A DNA stretch of 32,271 nucleotides from an uncultured Saprospiraceae bacterium (GCA_938010715.1 CALLVG010000032.1:1-32271), one strand, 5' to 3'. Counted from the first letter of the stretch, positions 15,570-24,636 are shown. Numbers and translations are program-made. Notes: a model not told the origin generated them from the letters alone.

Positions 15570-15749
15570 TTATGCTTCTTCAACTTTTAATAAATGCTCA
15601 ACTTTCTTAATCATACCAAGAACTTGCGGTGTTGCAGTGTGTTCTTTGGTTTGATTCATTTTTTTCAATCCAAGTGCAATCATAGTCGCTTTTTGACGCT
15701 TTGAACGGTCAATAACGCTTTTCACCTGAGTAATTTTTACTTTTTTCAT
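15570..15749 (-). CDS. rpmD: Ribosomal protein uL30
   Basis: This 59-residue gene lies between rpsE and rplO, where uL30 is expected. The translation begins MKKVKITQVKSVIDRSKRQK, then ATMIALGLKKMNQTKEHTAT and PQVLGMIKKVEHLLKVEEA. The central LGLKKMNQTKEHTATP is the uL30 signature, and MIKKVEHLLKV is the usual C-terminal helix. The ATG is at 15747-15749, 26 nt beyond the rpsE stop, and the stop TAA is at 15570-15572. Confidence 0.95.
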   Translation of the reverse strand: MKKVKITQVKSVIDRSKRQKATMIALGLKKMNQTKEHTATPQVLGMIKKVEHLLKVEEA

Positions 15750-15775
15750 TTTGCTATGAATTGAGTTTTATTTAA

Positions 15776-16303
15776 TTATCCTGCAAATACCTTGTCCATT
15801 GAAATACCTCTTCTTCTTGCGACCTCCATCGGACTATTCAAACGAGACAATGCGTCAACAGTTGCTTTTATTACGTTATGGGCATTTGATGAGCCCTGAG
15901 ATTTTGCCAATACATTCTGAACACCTGCAATTTCTAGGATAGCACGCATCGCACCACCAGCAATTACACCTGTTCCTTCAGATGCAGGCTTGATCAAGAC
16001 CTTACCAGCACCATATTTCCCTTTTTGTGCATGAGGGATGGTTCCATTGTGAATTGGAACTTTGATTAGGTTTTTCTTTGCATCATCAACTGCCTTTGAA
16101 ATTGCCAGTTGCACATCTCTTGCCTTACCCAATCCGTGCCCAACGGTCCCTTTTCCATCACCAACCACTACTATCGCAGCAAAACTGAAAGTACGACCAC
16201 CTTTAGTCACTTTAGCTACACGATTAAGTGCCACCATTTTTTCTTTCAGGTCAGTTTCTGTAGGTTTTACCCTTTTCTTGTTGTTCCTATTGTTATAAGC
16301 CAT
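15776..16303 (-). CDS. rpsE: Ribosomal protein uS5
   Basis: uS5 acts in decoding fidelity at the mRNA entry side of the 30S. The 175-residue protein has a basic Asn/Lys-rich lead ([20 protein letters not shown]), the S5 RNA-binding domain with [20 protein letters not shown] and [15 protein letters not shown], and the C-terminal domain with [16 protein letters not shown] and [18 protein letters not shown]. It lies 29 nt after rplR. Confidence 0.98.
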   Translation of the reverse strand: MAYNNRNNKKRVKPTETDLKEKMVALNRVAKVTKGGRTFSFAAIVVVGDGKGTVGHGLGKARDVQLAISKAVDDAKKNLIKVPIHNGTIPHAQKGKYGAGKVLIKPASEGTGVIAGGAMRAILEIAGVQNVLAKSQGSSNAHNVIKATVDALSRLNSPMEVARRRGISMDKVFAG

Positions 16304-16332
16304 AATATTGATTAATTCAATTTAACTGGTTC

Positions 16333-16686
16333 TTAAAAATTAAGACCGCCTTCGCGAGCACCTTCTGCCAATGCTTTCACGCGACCATGATACAAATATC
16401 CACCCCTGTCAAAAACCACGTTTTCAATGTTCGCACCTTTGGCTGCAGCAGCTATTGCCTTTCCAACCTCTTTTGCTTGCTCCACCTTGTTGCCGCTGTT
16501 GTTAACACCTTCTGATTTGTTAGAAGCTGCAGCAATTGTAGCACCTTTGACATCATCTATTAACTGACAATATATTGAGCTATTGCTTCTATAAACACTA
16601 AGTCTCGGACGTTCGTTCGTTCCTTTTACGTTTTTTCGGATTCTAAGTTGAATCTTTTTACGCCTTGATTCTTTACTAAATGCCAT
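16333..16686 (-). CDS. rplR: Ribosomal protein uL18
   Basis: uL18 binds 5S rRNA together with uL5 in the central protuberance. The 117-residue protein shows [40 protein letters not shown] and the C-terminal [20 protein letters not shown], followed by [14 protein letters not shown], the usual terminus. It follows rplF by 33 nt. Confidence 0.98.
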   Translation of the reverse strand: MAFSKESRRKKIQLRIRKNVKGTNERPRLSVYRSNSSIYCQLIDDVKGATIAAASNKSEGVNNSGNKVEQAKEVGKAIAAAAKGANIENVVFDRGGYLYHGRVKALAEGAREGGLNF

Positions 16687-16719
16687 TCTAAAAAATTTAT
16701 AAAATCTGTGGTAAAGAAA

Positions 16720-17274
16720 TTATTTAGCAGCTGTTTTACCAGCTTTTGTTCTTACATATTCACCAACATACCTGATACCTTTTCCTTTATAAGGCTCTGG
16801 TTTTCTGAACGCTCTGATTTTCGCAGCGACTTGTCCAAGTAATTGCTTGTCAATGCTGTTCAGTTTAATACGTGGTGTTTTTCCTTTTTCGGACTCGGTC
16901 TCCAATTTCACCTCATCAGGAATGTAGAAGTAAATCGGGTGAGAATATCCAATTGTCAATTCCAACAATTGACCAGTATTTTTCACTCTATACCCTACCC
17001 CAATCAATTCCAACTCCTTTTCCCATCCATTGGAAACTCCATGTACCATATTATTGACCAGTGAACGGTACAAACCGTGCATTGCCTTATGCCTTGGAGC
17101 TTCAGTAGGACGTGCAAACTCTACAGTTCCATCCTCAATTTTTAGAGTAATAGCTGGGTCAACCTGTTGCTTCAATTCTCCTTTTGGACCCTTTACAGTC
17201 ACCACATTACCTTGGCTAACATCAATACTGACTCCGCCTGGTATGCTTACTGGTGCTTTTCCAATTCTTGACAT
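16720..17274 (-). CDS. rplF: Ribosomal protein uL6
   Basis: uL6 lies near the factor-binding site of the 50S. The 184-residue protein has the two similar alpha/beta domains of the family: MSRIGKAPVSIPGGVSIDVS and VTVKGPKGELKQQVDP in the first, and ELIGVGYRVKNTGQLLELTI in the second. The C-terminal signature is RKPEPYKGKGIRYVGEYVRT, ending KAGKTAAK. It follows rpsH by 36 nt. Confidence 0.98.
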   Translation of the reverse strand: MSRIGKAPVSIPGGVSIDVSQGNVVTVKGPKGELKQQVDPAITLKIEDGTVEFARPTEAPRHKAMHGLYRSLVNNMVHGVSNGWEKELELIGVGYRVKNTGQLLELTIGYSHPIYFYIPDEVKLETESEKGKTPRIKLNSIDKQLLGQVAAKIRAFRKPEPYKGKGIRYVGEYVRTKAGKTAAK

Positions 17275-17310
17275 GATTCTTAAATTTAAAACTTTCTAAA
17301 TGAACCCAAA

Positions 17311-17712
17311 TTAGTGGACGTAACAAAGAATTTCACCGCCTACATTTTCTTGTCGAGCCTTTTTGCCAGTCATGACACCTTTGGATGTAGAAATAATTGC
17401 TATTCCCAAACCATTAATTACACGCGGAAGATTTTCAACATCTGCATATTTACGTAAACCAGGTTTGCTAATTCGCTGCAATTTATGAATTACAGGCTTA
17501 GTAGTAGAACCATCATACTTCAAAGCTATCTTGATAGTACCTTGTGGCCCACTGCCTTCCTCAAATTTGTATTTGTGGATAAACCCTTGATCGTAAAGTA
17601 TCTCGGTGATACTTTTCTTCATCTTTGATGAAGGAATTTCAACCATTCGATGACCAGCACCTTGTGCGTTACGAATTCGAGTTAAATAGTCCGCTATTGG
17701 ATCAGTTACCAT
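17311..17712 (-). CDS. rpsH: Ribosomal protein uS8
   Basis: uS8 binds the central domain of 16S rRNA, and in E. coli it represses the spc operon. The 133-residue protein starts [20 protein letters not shown] and ends with the family signature region [20 protein letters not shown] followed by EILCYVH. Repression through uS8 is known from enterobacteria; no obvious mimic of the rRNA site was identified here around rplE. Confidence 0.98.
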   Translation of the reverse strand: MVTDPIADYLTRIRNAQGAGHRMVEIPSSKMKKSITEILYDQGFIHKYKFEEGSGPQGTIKIALKYDGSTTKPVIHKLQRISKPGLRKYADVENLPRVINGLGIAIISTSKGVMTGKKARQENVGGEILCYVH

Positions 17713-17745
17713 TATAAAAATGATTTAGAATTATCGTTTTGAAAT

Positions 17746-18015
17746 TTACCAACTGGCTTTCGTTACTCCAGGAATTTTTCCCTCTAACGCCATTTTTCTG
17801 AAAGTCACACGGTTAATACCGAATTGCCGCATGTACCCTTTTGGCCTTCCAGTCAGTTGACATCTATTGTGTAAACGAACTTTTGAACCATTTCGAGGTA
17901 GTTTGTCTAATTCTTCCCATTTCCCTTCCTCTTTCAATTTCTTGCGAAGAGCTGCGTATTTAGCGACCATACGCTCACGCTTGTGTTCTCTTGCGATTAC
18001 TGCTTTACGCGCCAT
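17746..18015 (-). CDS. rpsN: Ribosomal protein uS14, zinc-free form
   Basis: uS14 is a 30S head protein. The 89-residue length and the single Cys in [20 protein letters not shown] show the zinc-independent (C-) form rather than the 61-residue zinc-ribbon form. It starts [20 protein letters not shown] and ends [11 protein letters not shown]. The ATG begins one base after the rplE stop (TAATATG), so translation is probably coupled. Confidence 0.98.
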   Translation of the reverse strand: MARKAVIAREHKRERMVAKYAALRKKLKEEGKWEELDKLPRNGSKVRLHNRCQLTGRPKGYMRQFGINRVTFRKMALEGKIPGVTKASW

Positions 18016-18016
18016 A

Positions 18017-18586
18017 TTAGTTGTTGTTATTTCTTTGATTTTTGAATGGAAGACCTAACAACTTGAGCAAAGCTAAGGCTTCGGCGTCGGTGTTGGCTGA
18101 TGTCACAAACGTGATATCCATTCCTGTAATTTTGTTGATCTTGTCTAAGTTAATCTCTGGAAAGATAATTTGCTCTGTAACCCCCATTGAGTAGTTACCC
18201 CTTCCATCAAAACTTTTGTCGTTGATTCCTCTAAAGTCACGTACACGTGGTAAAGAAACATTGATCAATCGTTCCAAAAATTCCCACATTCGCTCATTTC
18301 TCAAAGTCACTCTTGCGCCGATTGGCATACCATCTCTCAACTTAAAGTTAGAGACTGATTTCTTTGCTTTGGTAGGAACAGCTTTTTGACCTGCAATTAG
18401 TGTCATCTCTTTTAGAGCAGACTCCACCAATTTCTTATCTTGAGTAGCGCCCCCAACACCTTGGTTTAGAGCGATTTTTTTAAGACGAGGAACTTGCATT
18501 ACCGTTGAGTACTGGAATTGCTCCATCAACTTGCTGACTACTTCGTCTTGGTATTTTTTTCTTAGACTTGGTACGTAATCTTTCAT
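18017..18586 (-). CDS. rplE: Ribosomal protein uL5
   Basis: uL5 binds 5S rRNA and contacts the P-site tRNA. The 189-residue protein has [20 protein letters not shown], the [20 protein letters not shown] loop, [20 protein letters not shown] and the C-terminal [20 protein letters not shown]. It ends in an unusual Asn run (NQRNNNN). Its ATG overlaps the rplX stop by one base (TAATG). Confidence 0.98.
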   Translation of the reverse strand: MKDYVPSLRKKYQDEVVSKLMEQFQYSTVMQVPRLKKIALNQGVGGATQDKKLVESALKEMTLIAGQKAVPTKAKKSVSNFKLRDGMPIGARVTLRNERMWEFLERLINVSLPRVRDFRGINDKSFDGRGNYSMGVTEQIIFPEINLDKINKITGMDITFVTSANTDAEALALLKLLGLPFKNQRNNNN

Positions 18587-18930
18587 TATGATATAATTTC
18601 ACCAGATTTCTTAGAATATCGAACTAATTTTCCATTCACTTCTTTTCTACCGATACGACTAGCGTCACCTGTTTTTGGGTCAACTACCATAAGGTTAGAA
18701 ACATGAATAGGAGCTTCTTTCTTAATCAATCCACCCTCATCTTGTTGAGTAGGCTTCTGGTGCTTTGTCACCATATTGATTCCTTCTACCAAGACTCGCT
18801 GCTTGGCTGGGAAAACCTGAAGTATTTTCCCTTCTGCTCCTTTATCTTTTCCAGCAAGTACTTTAACTACATCGTCTTTACGGACGTGCAACTTTACCTG
18901 CTTTACGGATTTATTAGATTTTTTTGACAT
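18586..18930 (-). CDS. rplX: Ribosomal protein uL24
   Basis: uL24 helps initiate 50S assembly and lies near the exit tunnel. The 114-residue protein has a KOW domain: [40 protein letters not shown] and [20 protein letters not shown], then [20 protein letters not shown]. It opens with a basic Lys/Ser-rich lead ([13 protein letters not shown]). The stop codon overlaps the start of rplE. Confidence 0.97.
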   Translation of the reverse strand: MSKKSNKSVKQVKLHVRKDDVVKVLAGKDKGAEGKILQVFPAKQRVLVEGINMVTKHQKPTQQDEGGLIKKEAPIHVSNLMVVDPKTGDASRIGRKEVNGKLVRYSKKSGEIIS

Positions 18931-18958
18931 TGTCCTAAATGTTTTTTCAATCGAAAAT

Positions 18959-19324
18959 TTAAAGTACTTCGGGTGCTAATGATACAATTCTCATAAAGTC
19001 CTTATCTCTTAACTCACGTGCAACAGGTCCGAAAATACGAGTACCTCGTGGCTCCAATGCATCTGACAACAAAACAATTGCATTGTCATCGAATCTGATG
19101 TAGGAACCATCTTTTCTTCGGATTTCCTTTTTGGTACGAACGACAACAGCCTTGGAGATTGCACCTTTCTTAATACCTCCTGGTGAAACATCTTTAACCG
19201 TCACCACTATCATATCTCCCACTGAAGCGTAACGACGCTTCGTTCCACCCAAAACGCGGATACATAGCGCTTCTTTCGCGCCACTGTTATCTGCTACTTT
19301 TAAACGACTTTCTTGCTGAATCAT
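18959..19324 (-). CDS. rplN: Ribosomal protein uL14
   Basis: uL14 lies on the 50S interface and is the docking site for the silencing factor RsfS (family knowledge). The 121-residue protein starts [20 protein letters not shown] and shows [20 protein letters not shown], the basic [20 protein letters not shown] and the C-terminal [20 protein letters not shown]. Length and motifs are canonical. Confidence 0.98.
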   Translation of the reverse strand: MIQQESRLKVADNSGAKEALCIRVLGGTKRRYASVGDMIVVTVKDVSPGGIKKGAISKAVVVRTKKEIRRKDGSYIRFDDNAIVLLSDALEPRGTRIFGPVARELRDKDFMRIVSLAPEVL

Positions 19325-19363
19325 GATTCAAAAAAATTATATGAAGGCAAAGCCTTCTTGATA

Positions 19364-19624
19364 TTATTTCGCTTTTTCAATAATTTGTACCAAACGCCAT
19401 CTTTTGTTTTTACTCAATGGCCTTGTTTCTGAGATTTTCACTAAATCACCGATCCCTGCTTCTTGATTCTCATCATGCACGACAAATTTCTTTGAACGCT
19501 TCATTGCCTTGCCGTATAATGGGTGACGTAAACTTCTGCGAACTTCTACAGAAATCGTTTTCTGCATTTTATTGCTTGTTACTACGCCAGTTCTTGTTTT
19601 ACGCGATTTTCTTTCTTCGCTCAT
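19364..19624 (-). CDS. rpsQ: Ribosomal protein uS17
   Basis: uS17 is a small OB-fold protein that binds the 5' domain of 16S rRNA. The 86-residue chain shows [40 protein letters not shown] and [20 protein letters not shown], then [17 protein letters not shown]. It sits 34 nt after rpmC in the fixed order rplP-rpmC-rpsQ-rplN. Confidence 0.97.
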   Translation of the reverse strand: MSEERKSRKTRTGVVTSNKMQKTISVEVRRSLRHPLYGKAMKRSKKFVVHDENQEAGIGDLVKISETRPLSKNKRWRLVQIIEKAK

Positions 19625-19658
19625 TTTATCTCGATTGAAAAATTTTCAAATAAAATTA

Positions 19659-19922
19659 TTAGTGCTTTCGGCTTCTTCTTGCACGGATTCGAGAACGCTT
19701 TGCCAACTCTTCTGGAGTAGCATTTGCTAATTCCCGACGACGAATTTCCGTGTTTAACCTTGCAACATCGCGACGCATTGCTCTTAGTTCTAATGGATTG
19801 TCCAATCCCTTCAATGCGTTGTCCATCTGCAATTTTCTATAATCATTCTCTGTTGCAGCTAACTCAGCTTGCAAGCGCTCTTCCGACAACTCCTGTAATT
19901 CCAAAAATTTCTTTGATGCCAT
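19659..19922 (-). CDS. rpmC: Ribosomal protein uL29
   Basis: uL29 sits at the exit tunnel and helps recruit trigger factor and SRP. The 87-residue protein has the two-helix fold: FLELQELSEERLQAELAATE and MRRDVARLNTEIRRRELANA. It is longer than the roughly 63-residue E. coli protein because of a basic C-terminal extension (ELAKRSRIRARRSRKH). Confidence 0.97.
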   Translation of the reverse strand: MASKKFLELQELSEERLQAELAATENDYRKLQMDNALKGLDNPLELRAMRRDVARLNTEIRRRELANATPEELAKRSRIRARRSRKH

Positions 19923-19950
19923 TTTTATAAATTTAAAATAGTGGTCTTAT

Positions 19951-20373
19951 TTATTCCCCGTCGTAATCTGGACGAATGACTGTTTTTGTTGCTACTGGTA
20001 ATTTCTGAGCTGCCAACCTTAATGCTTCTCTTGCTACTGCTTCGGTCACGCCGTCCAACTCAAACATAATTCTACCAGGTTTAACAACAGCTACCCAATG
20101 GTCTAAGGCTCCTTTACCCTTTCCCATCCTTACCTCTAAAGGCTTGGAGGTAATTGGTTTATCAGGAAAAATTCGAATCCAAACATTTCCCTCCCTTTTC
20201 ATGTGTCGGGTCATGGCGATACGCGCAGACTCCAACTGACGATTGGTAATCATCGCCGTATCCAAAGATTTAAGACCAAAAGAGCCAAAAGAAACTTTGC
20301 TGCCTTTGTAGGCTAAGCCCTTGATTCTACCCTTCTGCTGCTTACGATATTTAGTTCTTTTCGGTTGTAGCAT
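19951..20373 (-). CDS. rplP: Ribosomal protein uL16
   Basis: uL16 is a late-assembly 50S protein beside the A-site tRNA elbow. The 140-residue protein starts [20 protein letters not shown] and has [40 protein letters not shown] and [20 protein letters not shown]. The gap of 104 nt before it (after rpsC) is the longest within the rplC-secY block, but no convincing promoter was found in it. Confidence 0.98.
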   Translation of the reverse strand: MLQPKRTKYRKQQKGRIKGLAYKGSKVSFGSFGLKSLDTAMITNRQLESARIAMTRHMKREGNVWIRIFPDKPITSKPLEVRMGKGKGALDHWVAVVKPGRIMFELDGVTEAVAREALRLAAQKLPVATKTVIRPDYDGE

Positions 20374-20477
20374 CGCTAAAAATTTCTATTTCTAATGAAT
20401 TTTGAGCCCCCGTGATCGAAATCGGCCGCGAAGATAGCTCAATATTTTCAAATATTAATTATAAACTAAAACTTTAA

Positions 20478-21269
20478 TTAACCTCTTCTATCTCCACCAC
20501 GACCACCTCCACGGTTACCGCCTCTTCCACGGCCGCCGCCGCCTCTACGGTCGCGTCCGCCGCCGCCTCTTCTATCTCCGCCACCTCGGCCACCTCGACC
20601 TCCTTTATCCTGACCTTGTCCCACATTTGGAGAAAGGTCGCGTTTTCCTAACACCTCACCTTTCATGATCCATACTTTGATACCGATTTTACCATAAACG
20701 GTTAATGCTTCAACTAAAGCATAATCTATATCTGCACGGAAAGTATGGAGTGGGGTACGCCCCTCTTTATATTCTTCTGAACGAGCCATCTCTGCTCCGT
20801 TCAATCTACCCGAGATTCTTACTTTGATCCCTTCTCCACCTGCACGAGTTGTAGATTGAATCGCTGCTTTGATTGCTCTTCTGTAGTTGATACGAGATTC
20901 AATTTGCTTCGCAATTGATTCTCCAACAATATAGGCATCTAATTCAGGTTTGCGGATTTCAACAATGTTGATCTGTACATCCTGATTTGTTAGCTTTTTC
21001 AACTCTTCTCTTACTCGATCAACCTCAGATCCTCCTTTACCGATAATAATACCTGGTCGAGAAGTGTGAATCGTAACAGTGATTCTTTTAAGCGTACGCT
21101 CAATGATGATTCGTGCTACTCCACCTTTTGGGATACGTGCTCTAAGGTATTTTCTGATTTTTTCATCTTCGACTACCTTCTTAGCCATATCCTTGCCTCC
21201 GTACCAGTTAGATTCCCAACCGCGAATTATCCCGAGACGATTACCAATTGGATTTGTTTTTTGACCCAT
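20478..21269 (-). CDS. rpsC: Ribosomal protein uS3 with RGG-rich tail
   Basis: uS3 forms part of the mRNA entry channel and helicase centre of the 30S. The 263-residue protein has the KH domain ([20 protein letters not shown], about 70-89) and the C-terminal S3 domain with [20 protein letters not shown] and [20 protein letters not shown]. After LSPNVGQGQ (about residue 218) comes a 40-residue tail made almost only of Arg, Gly and Asp, with repeated [11 protein letters not shown] and GGRDRRG units. E. coli S3 (233 residues) has no such tail. The DNA of the tail is GC-rich and internally repetitive, unlike the AT-rich surroundings. Confidence 0.97.
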   Translation of the reverse strand: MGQKTNPIGNRLGIIRGWESNWYGGKDMAKKVVEDEKIRKYLRARIPKGGVARIIIERTLKRITVTIHTSRPGIIIGKGGSEVDRVREELKKLTNQDVQINIVEIRKPELDAYIVGESIAKQIESRINYRRAIKAAIQSTTRAGGEGIKVRISGRLNGAEMARSEEYKEGRTPLHTFRADIDYALVEALTVYGKIGIKVWIMKGEVLGKRDLSPNVGQGQDKGGRGGRGGGDRRGGGGRDRRGGGGRGRGGNRGGGRGGDRRG

Positions 21270-21301
21270 AATTAATGGTGAATTGGTATTAAGTTAAAAA
21301 T

Positions 21302-21703
21302 TTATTCTTCTTCGTCAGTAGCTACTTCTTCCGCCACATCATCATATCCTTGAACAGGAACTCTATTCTCTACTACTAACGTTACGTGATTTGTACGTTT
21401 GCGAATTCTATGTCCGCGACCTTGAGGAGCTGTTCTCAATCTTTTCAAGAAAGAGCCACCATCCACAAAAGCGGTTTTGATATATAAGTCGTATTCAGCA
21501 GCACTTTCTGAGTGATCAGTTTTGTTCTCCCAGTTTGCAATTGCTGACAAAAGCACTTTTTCTAAAAAAATTGCTGATTCCCGCTTGGTAAATTTTAAGA
21601 TTGACAATGCGTCATCTACCTTTTTCCCGCGAATGTTATCTACTACTAATCGCATTTTGCGAGCAGACATCGGGCAATTTTTAAGTTTCGCTACTGCTTC
21701 CAT
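21302..21703 (-). CDS. rplV: Ribosomal protein uL22 with acidic tail
   Basis: uL22 lines the exit tunnel with its long beta hairpin. The 133-residue protein shows CPMSARKMRLVVDNIRGKKV, a helix EKVLLSAIANWENKTD, then the hairpin region FLKRLRTAPQGRGHRIRKRT and NHVTLVVENR. The last 16 residues (QGYDDVAEEVATDEEE) are an acidic tail beyond the usual end. No macrolide-resistance insertion is visible in the hairpin. Confidence 0.97.
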   Translation of the reverse strand: MEAVAKLKNCPMSARKMRLVVDNIRGKKVDDALSILKFTKRESAIFLEKVLLSAIANWENKTDHSESAAEYDLYIKTAFVDGGSFLKRLRTAPQGRGHRIRKRTNHVTLVVENRVPVQGYDDVAEEVATDEEE

Positions 21704-21735
21704 TGTATATAATTTTTATACAGCGTTTAATTAGA

Positions 21736-21999
21736 TTATCTATTTCCAGTATGACCTTTATAGGTACGTGTTGGTGAGAATTCCCCCAACTTGTGGCCTA
21801 CCATATTCTCAGTGACATAAACTGGAACAAAAGTTTTTCCATTGTGAACAGCGATTGTCTCTCCTACCATAATAGGAACAATCATTGATGCTCTTGACCA
21901 GGTTTTGATTACCTGCTTTTTTTTGGAATCCTTCGCTCTTTCGATTTTAGTCAAAAGTTTGTGAAAAACATAAGGTCCTTTTCTTATTGAACGAGCCAT
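21736..21999 (-). CDS. rpsS: Ribosomal protein uS19
   Basis: uS19 lies at the top of the 30S head near uS13. The 87-residue protein starts [20 protein letters not shown] and has [40 protein letters not shown] and [17 protein letters not shown]. It is canonical in size and sits between rplB and rplV. Confidence 0.98.
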   Translation of the reverse strand: MARSIRKGPYVFHKLLTKIERAKDSKKKQVIKTWSRASMIVPIMVGETIAVHNGKTFVPVYVTENMVGHKLGEFSPTRTYKGHTGNR

Positions 22000-22022
22000 A
22001 TTATGCTACTTTTTTAAAGTGA

Positions 22023-22847
22023 TTACTTCTTACGACGAGAAATAATAAGTTTACTTGAATGCTTCTTATTGTTACGAGTTTTCTGTCCTTTAGACATGAT
22101 ACCATTACGTGAACGTGGGTGTCCTCCAGAGGATTTACCTTCACCACCACCCATCGGGTGATCAACTGGATTCATTACTACCCCTCTTACACGTGGTCTT
22201 CTACCCAACCACCGCTTTCTACCTGCTTTACCAAATACCTCCAAACCGTGGTCTGGATTTGAAGTAGTACCGATAGTCGCTCTACAAGTCAAAAGGATTC
22301 TTCTTACCTCGCCTGATGGCAATTTGATTGCCGCATATCTCCCTTCACGCCCCATCAAAGTTGCAGTTGTACCTGCACTTCTAACTAATGAAGCTCCTTT
22401 GCCTGGTTCCAATTCAATTGCATGAATGTTTGAACCTAAAGGAATATCTGCTAAGAACATTGTGTTTCCAATATCCGGAGTAGCGGTTTTACCTGATTGA
22501 ACAGTATCGCCAACATTTAATCCGTTTGGAGCAATAATGTACCTTTTTTCGCCGTCAGTATATTCAACCAATGCGATGAAAGCGGTTCTGTTCGGATCAT
22601 ACTCGATAGATAGTACTGTTGCAGCTATTCCATCTTTATTTCTTTTGAAATCGATGATTCTGTAACGACGTTTGTGTCCACCACCTCTGTACCTCATGGT
22701 CATACGACCTTGGTTATTACGTCCCCCCGACTTTTTCAAAGGAGCCAATAATGACTTCTCCGGCTTACTGGTTGTTACCTCAGTAAATGCGTTACTAACT
22801 TTCGTTCGTAATCCCGGTGTAATTGGCTTATACTTTTTTACTGGCAT
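22023..22847 (-). CDS. rplB: Ribosomal protein uL2
   Basis: uL2 is needed for subunit joining and for shaping the peptidyl transferase centre. The 274-residue protein has the conserved basic RNA-binding core [20 protein letters not shown], then [20 protein letters not shown]. The C-terminal loop [20 protein letters not shown] contains the conserved His of NPVDHP. It ends with a basic tail, KLIISRRKK. Confidence 0.98.
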   Translation of the reverse strand: MPVKKYKPITPGLRTKVSNAFTEVTTSKPEKSLLAPLKKSGGRNNQGRMTMRYRGGGHKRRYRIIDFKRNKDGIAATVLSIEYDPNRTAFIALVEYTDGEKRYIIAPNGLNVGDTVQSGKTATPDIGNTMFLADIPLGSNIHAIELEPGKGASLVRSAGTTATLMGREGRYAAIKLPSGEVRRILLTCRATIGTTSNPDHGLEVFGKAGRKRWLGRRPRVRGVVMNPVDHPMGGGEGKSSGGHPRSRNGIMSKGQKTRNNKKHSSKLIISRRKK

Positions 22848-22888
22848 TGCTTAAAAATTTCTTATTCTTAAATTTTTAAAAGAACTAA

Positions 22889-23185
22889 TTAAAGTTCTCC
22901 GTACAAGTTCAAATCTTCTCCTTCAGCTAAGGTCACGATGGCCTTTTTGTAAGCTGATTTTCTCCCCTTAATCAAACCCGCTCTCGTGTTACGGCTTTTT
23001 GATTTTGAAGGCATAATTGCAGTATTAACCGATTCAACAGTTACTGAATATTGCTCTTCGACGGCTTTTCTAATCTCAAGTTTGTTTGCTTTCTTATCAA
23101 CAATGAAAGAAAACTGAGACAGATTCTCAGACAATTTGTCTGATTTCTCCGTGATGATTGGTTTTATTAAAATATTTCTTGCCAT
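22889..23185 (-). CDS. rplW: Ribosomal protein uL23
   Basis: uL23 sits at the tunnel exit and is the docking site for trigger factor and SRP. The 98-residue protein shows ILIKPIITEKSDKLSENLSQ, FSFIVDKKANKLEIRKAVEE and YSVTVESVNTAIMPSKSKSR, ending EGEDLNLYGEL. It follows rplD by 24 nt. Confidence 0.97.
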   Translation of the reverse strand: MARNILIKPIITEKSDKLSENLSQFSFIVDKKANKLEIRKAVEEQYSVTVESVNTAIMPSKSKSRNTRAGLIKGRKSAYKKAIVTLAEGEDLNLYGEL

Positions 23186-23209
23186 AACAAATGGTTATTG
23201 CTAAATCAA

Positions 23210-23839
23210 TTAATTATTGTGAATTGCTTTCAGTTTCTCAACTGCGCCTTCGCATAAAATCAAAGTATCATTGGCCATCACTTTGTAAGTATTCAAGTCC
23301 TGAGCTCTCATGATGGAAACTTTAGGGATATTACTTCCTGACCTTACTACTTCTGACTCAAGATCTCCAGTTACAAAGAGTGCCTTCTTGCCAGTTAACT
23401 CCAAAGAAGTTACAATATCTCTAAAAGCACTAGTTTTTGGAGCATCGAATGAAAAATCTTCCATTACGACGATACTTCCTTCTGCTGCTTTTGCAGAAAG
23501 TGCGGACATTTTAGCTAATGCTCTTACTTTCTTATTAAGCTTTACTGAATAGTTTCTTGGTCGTGGCCCAAACATTCTTCCACCACCGCGGAAAAGACCA
23601 GATTTGATACTACCCTTTCTTGCACCACCAGTTCCTTTTTGTTTTACCAACTTTCTGGTGGAACCTTTGATTTCACCTTTCTCTTTGGCTTTGTGTGTAC
23701 CTTGACGTTGGTGAGCCAAATATTGCTTGACTGCAAGCCAAACTGCATGCTCATTTGGCTCTATGCCAAATATTGAATCAGGTAAATCCACAGATCTTCC
23801 TGCGCTCTTGCCCTGAGTATTTAAAACATCAACTTTCAT
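23210..23839 (-). CDS. rplD: Ribosomal protein uL4
   Basis: uL4 has a globular part on the 50S surface and an extended loop that reaches the exit tunnel constriction. The 209-residue protein shows AVKQYLAHQRQGTHKAKEKG and the loop signature KQKGTGGARKGSIKSGLFRG followed by GGRMFGPRPRNYSVKLNKKV. In E. coli uL4 also represses the S10 operon through its leader; whether the structured region before rplC plays that part here is unknown. Confidence 0.98.
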   Translation of the reverse strand: MKVDVLNTQGKSAGRSVDLPDSIFGIEPNEHAVWLAVKQYLAHQRQGTHKAKEKGEIKGSTRKLVKQKGTGGARKGSIKSGLFRGGGRMFGPRPRNYSVKLNKKVRALAKMSALSAKAAEGSIVVMEDFSFDAPKTSAFRDIVTSLELTGKKALFVTGDLESEVVRSGSNIPKVSIMRAQDLNTYKVMANDTLILCEGAVEKLKAIHNN

Positions 23840-23859
23840 AATTACTTAAATTTGAAAGA

Positions 23860-24483
23860 TTATTTCTTTTCGATAATAATAGTTGACCCTTTGTGGCCTG
23901 GAATTGCACCTGAAACAACCAGTAGGTTCTTTTCTGGGAATACCTTAACTATTTTTAGATTTTTGACCTTCACTCTGGTTCCACCCATTCGCCCTGCCAT
24001 ACGCATTCCTTTCGAAACTTGTGCTGGATAAGATGCTTGACCAATAGATCCAGGTGCCCTTTGTCTGTTGTGTTGACCGTGTGTTGCATCACCAACACCT
24101 CGGAAATTATGACGTTTAACAACCCCTTGGAAACCTTTTCCTTTGGTGCGACCAATTGCATGAACTACATCACCTTCCTCAAACACATCTTCTACGGTTA
24201 CCGTATCGCCGATTGCTTTATTAAGGTCAGTATCTCTAAACTCAATCAACTTGCGCTTAGGAGATGTTCCTGCTTTTTCAAAATGTCCAGCCATTGGCTG
24301 GCTGGTGTTTTTGGCTTTTGCTTCTTCAAAACCAAGTTGAAGTGCATAGTAGCCATCCGTTTCCTCGTCTTTAACCTGAGTAACGACACATGGTCCAGCT
24401 TCTACCAATGTACAGGCGATTTGCTGTCCAGCTTCGTTAAAAATACTGGTCATACCGAGTTTCTTACCAATTATTCCGTTCAC
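23860..24483 (-). CDS. rplC: Ribosomal protein uL3
   Basis: uL3 is an early 50S assembly protein with a loop near the peptidyl transferase centre. The 207-residue protein starts GTG (24481-24483), read as Met: MNGIIGKKLGMTSIFNEAGQ. It then has GRTKGKGFQGVVKRHNFRGV and the loop THGQHNRQRAPGSIGQASYP, with GRMGGTRVKVKNLKIVKVFP before the C-terminus. The GTG start is unusual in this cluster and could lower translation or help regulation. Upstream lies a 160-nt gap with a terminator-like hairpin, a -7 element and a leader palindrome. Confidence 0.97.
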   Translation of the reverse strand: MNGIIGKKLGMTSIFNEAGQQIACTLVEAGPCVVTQVKDEETDGYYALQLGFEEAKAKNTSQPMAGHFEKAGTSPKRKLIEFRDTDLNKAIGDTVTVEDVFEEGDVVHAIGRTKGKGFQGVVKRHNFRGVGDATHGQHNRQRAPGSIGQASYPAQVSKGMRMAGRMGGTRVKVKNLKIVKVFPEKNLLVVSGAIPGHKGSTIIIEKK

Positions 24484-24507
24484 TGTCGAAAAATTTTTAT
24501 GGTAACA

Positions 24508-24533
24508 GCGTTCAGCGCAATTGCGCCGTTCGC
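24508..24533 (-). promoter_or_regulatory. Palindromic hairpin in the rplC leader
   Basis: Between the predicted start site and the rplC GTG is the 12-bp perfect palindrome GCGCAATTGCGC (24515-24526), flanked by a further GCG/CGC pair (24508-24510, 24531-24533). It is much more GC-rich than its surroundings. Its place in the 5' leader of the first gene of a ribosomal protein segment suggests a regulatory RNA stem, but this is inference only. Confidence 0.4.
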
Positions 24534-24555
24534 GTAATACTTTTCAAAAAGGGCG

Positions 24556-24563
24556 CAAATGTA
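24556..24563 (-). promoter_or_regulatory. -7 promoter element upstream of rplC
   Basis: The minus-strand octamer TACATTTG is an exact TAnnTTTG and is followed by GCGCCC, as at many Bacteroidota promoters. No TTTG is present at 19-23 nt upstream, so the -33 is weak. It would give a leader of about 65 nt before rplC. Confidence 0.5.
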
Positions 24564-24600
24564 CTAATTCCTTTCGGATAGTTGTACATATTTTGCCATC

Positions 24601-24636
24601 AAAAAAAATGAAATCGTTCCCCAAAGGTGGGAATCG
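24601..24636 (-). terminator. Terminator-like hairpin after rpsJ
   Basis: Read on the minus strand, CG(A)TTCCC pairs with GGGAACG (24615-24636) with one bulged A and a 7-nt loop. A run of eight T (24601-24608) follows 6 nt later. It lies about 8 nt after the rpsJ stop and could end or attenuate transcription before the rplC promoter. Confidence 0.45.

Noticed and set aside
20374-20477. Possible promoter between rpsC and rplP
   Set aside because: TATCTTCG at 20429-20436 (minus strand) differs from the consensus at a key base and has no -33 partner; the gap is only suggestive.
20480-20610. Repeated GC-rich units that could recall a CRISPR or minisatellite array
   Set aside because: They are in frame inside rpsC and encode the Arg/Gly tail. 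No regular spacers are present. No CRISPR array or cas gene was seen in the window.
24019-24537. 172-codon plus-strand frame opposite rplC
   Set aside because: It is antisense to rplC and its Cys- and Phe-rich translation is typical of a shadow of a conserved gene.
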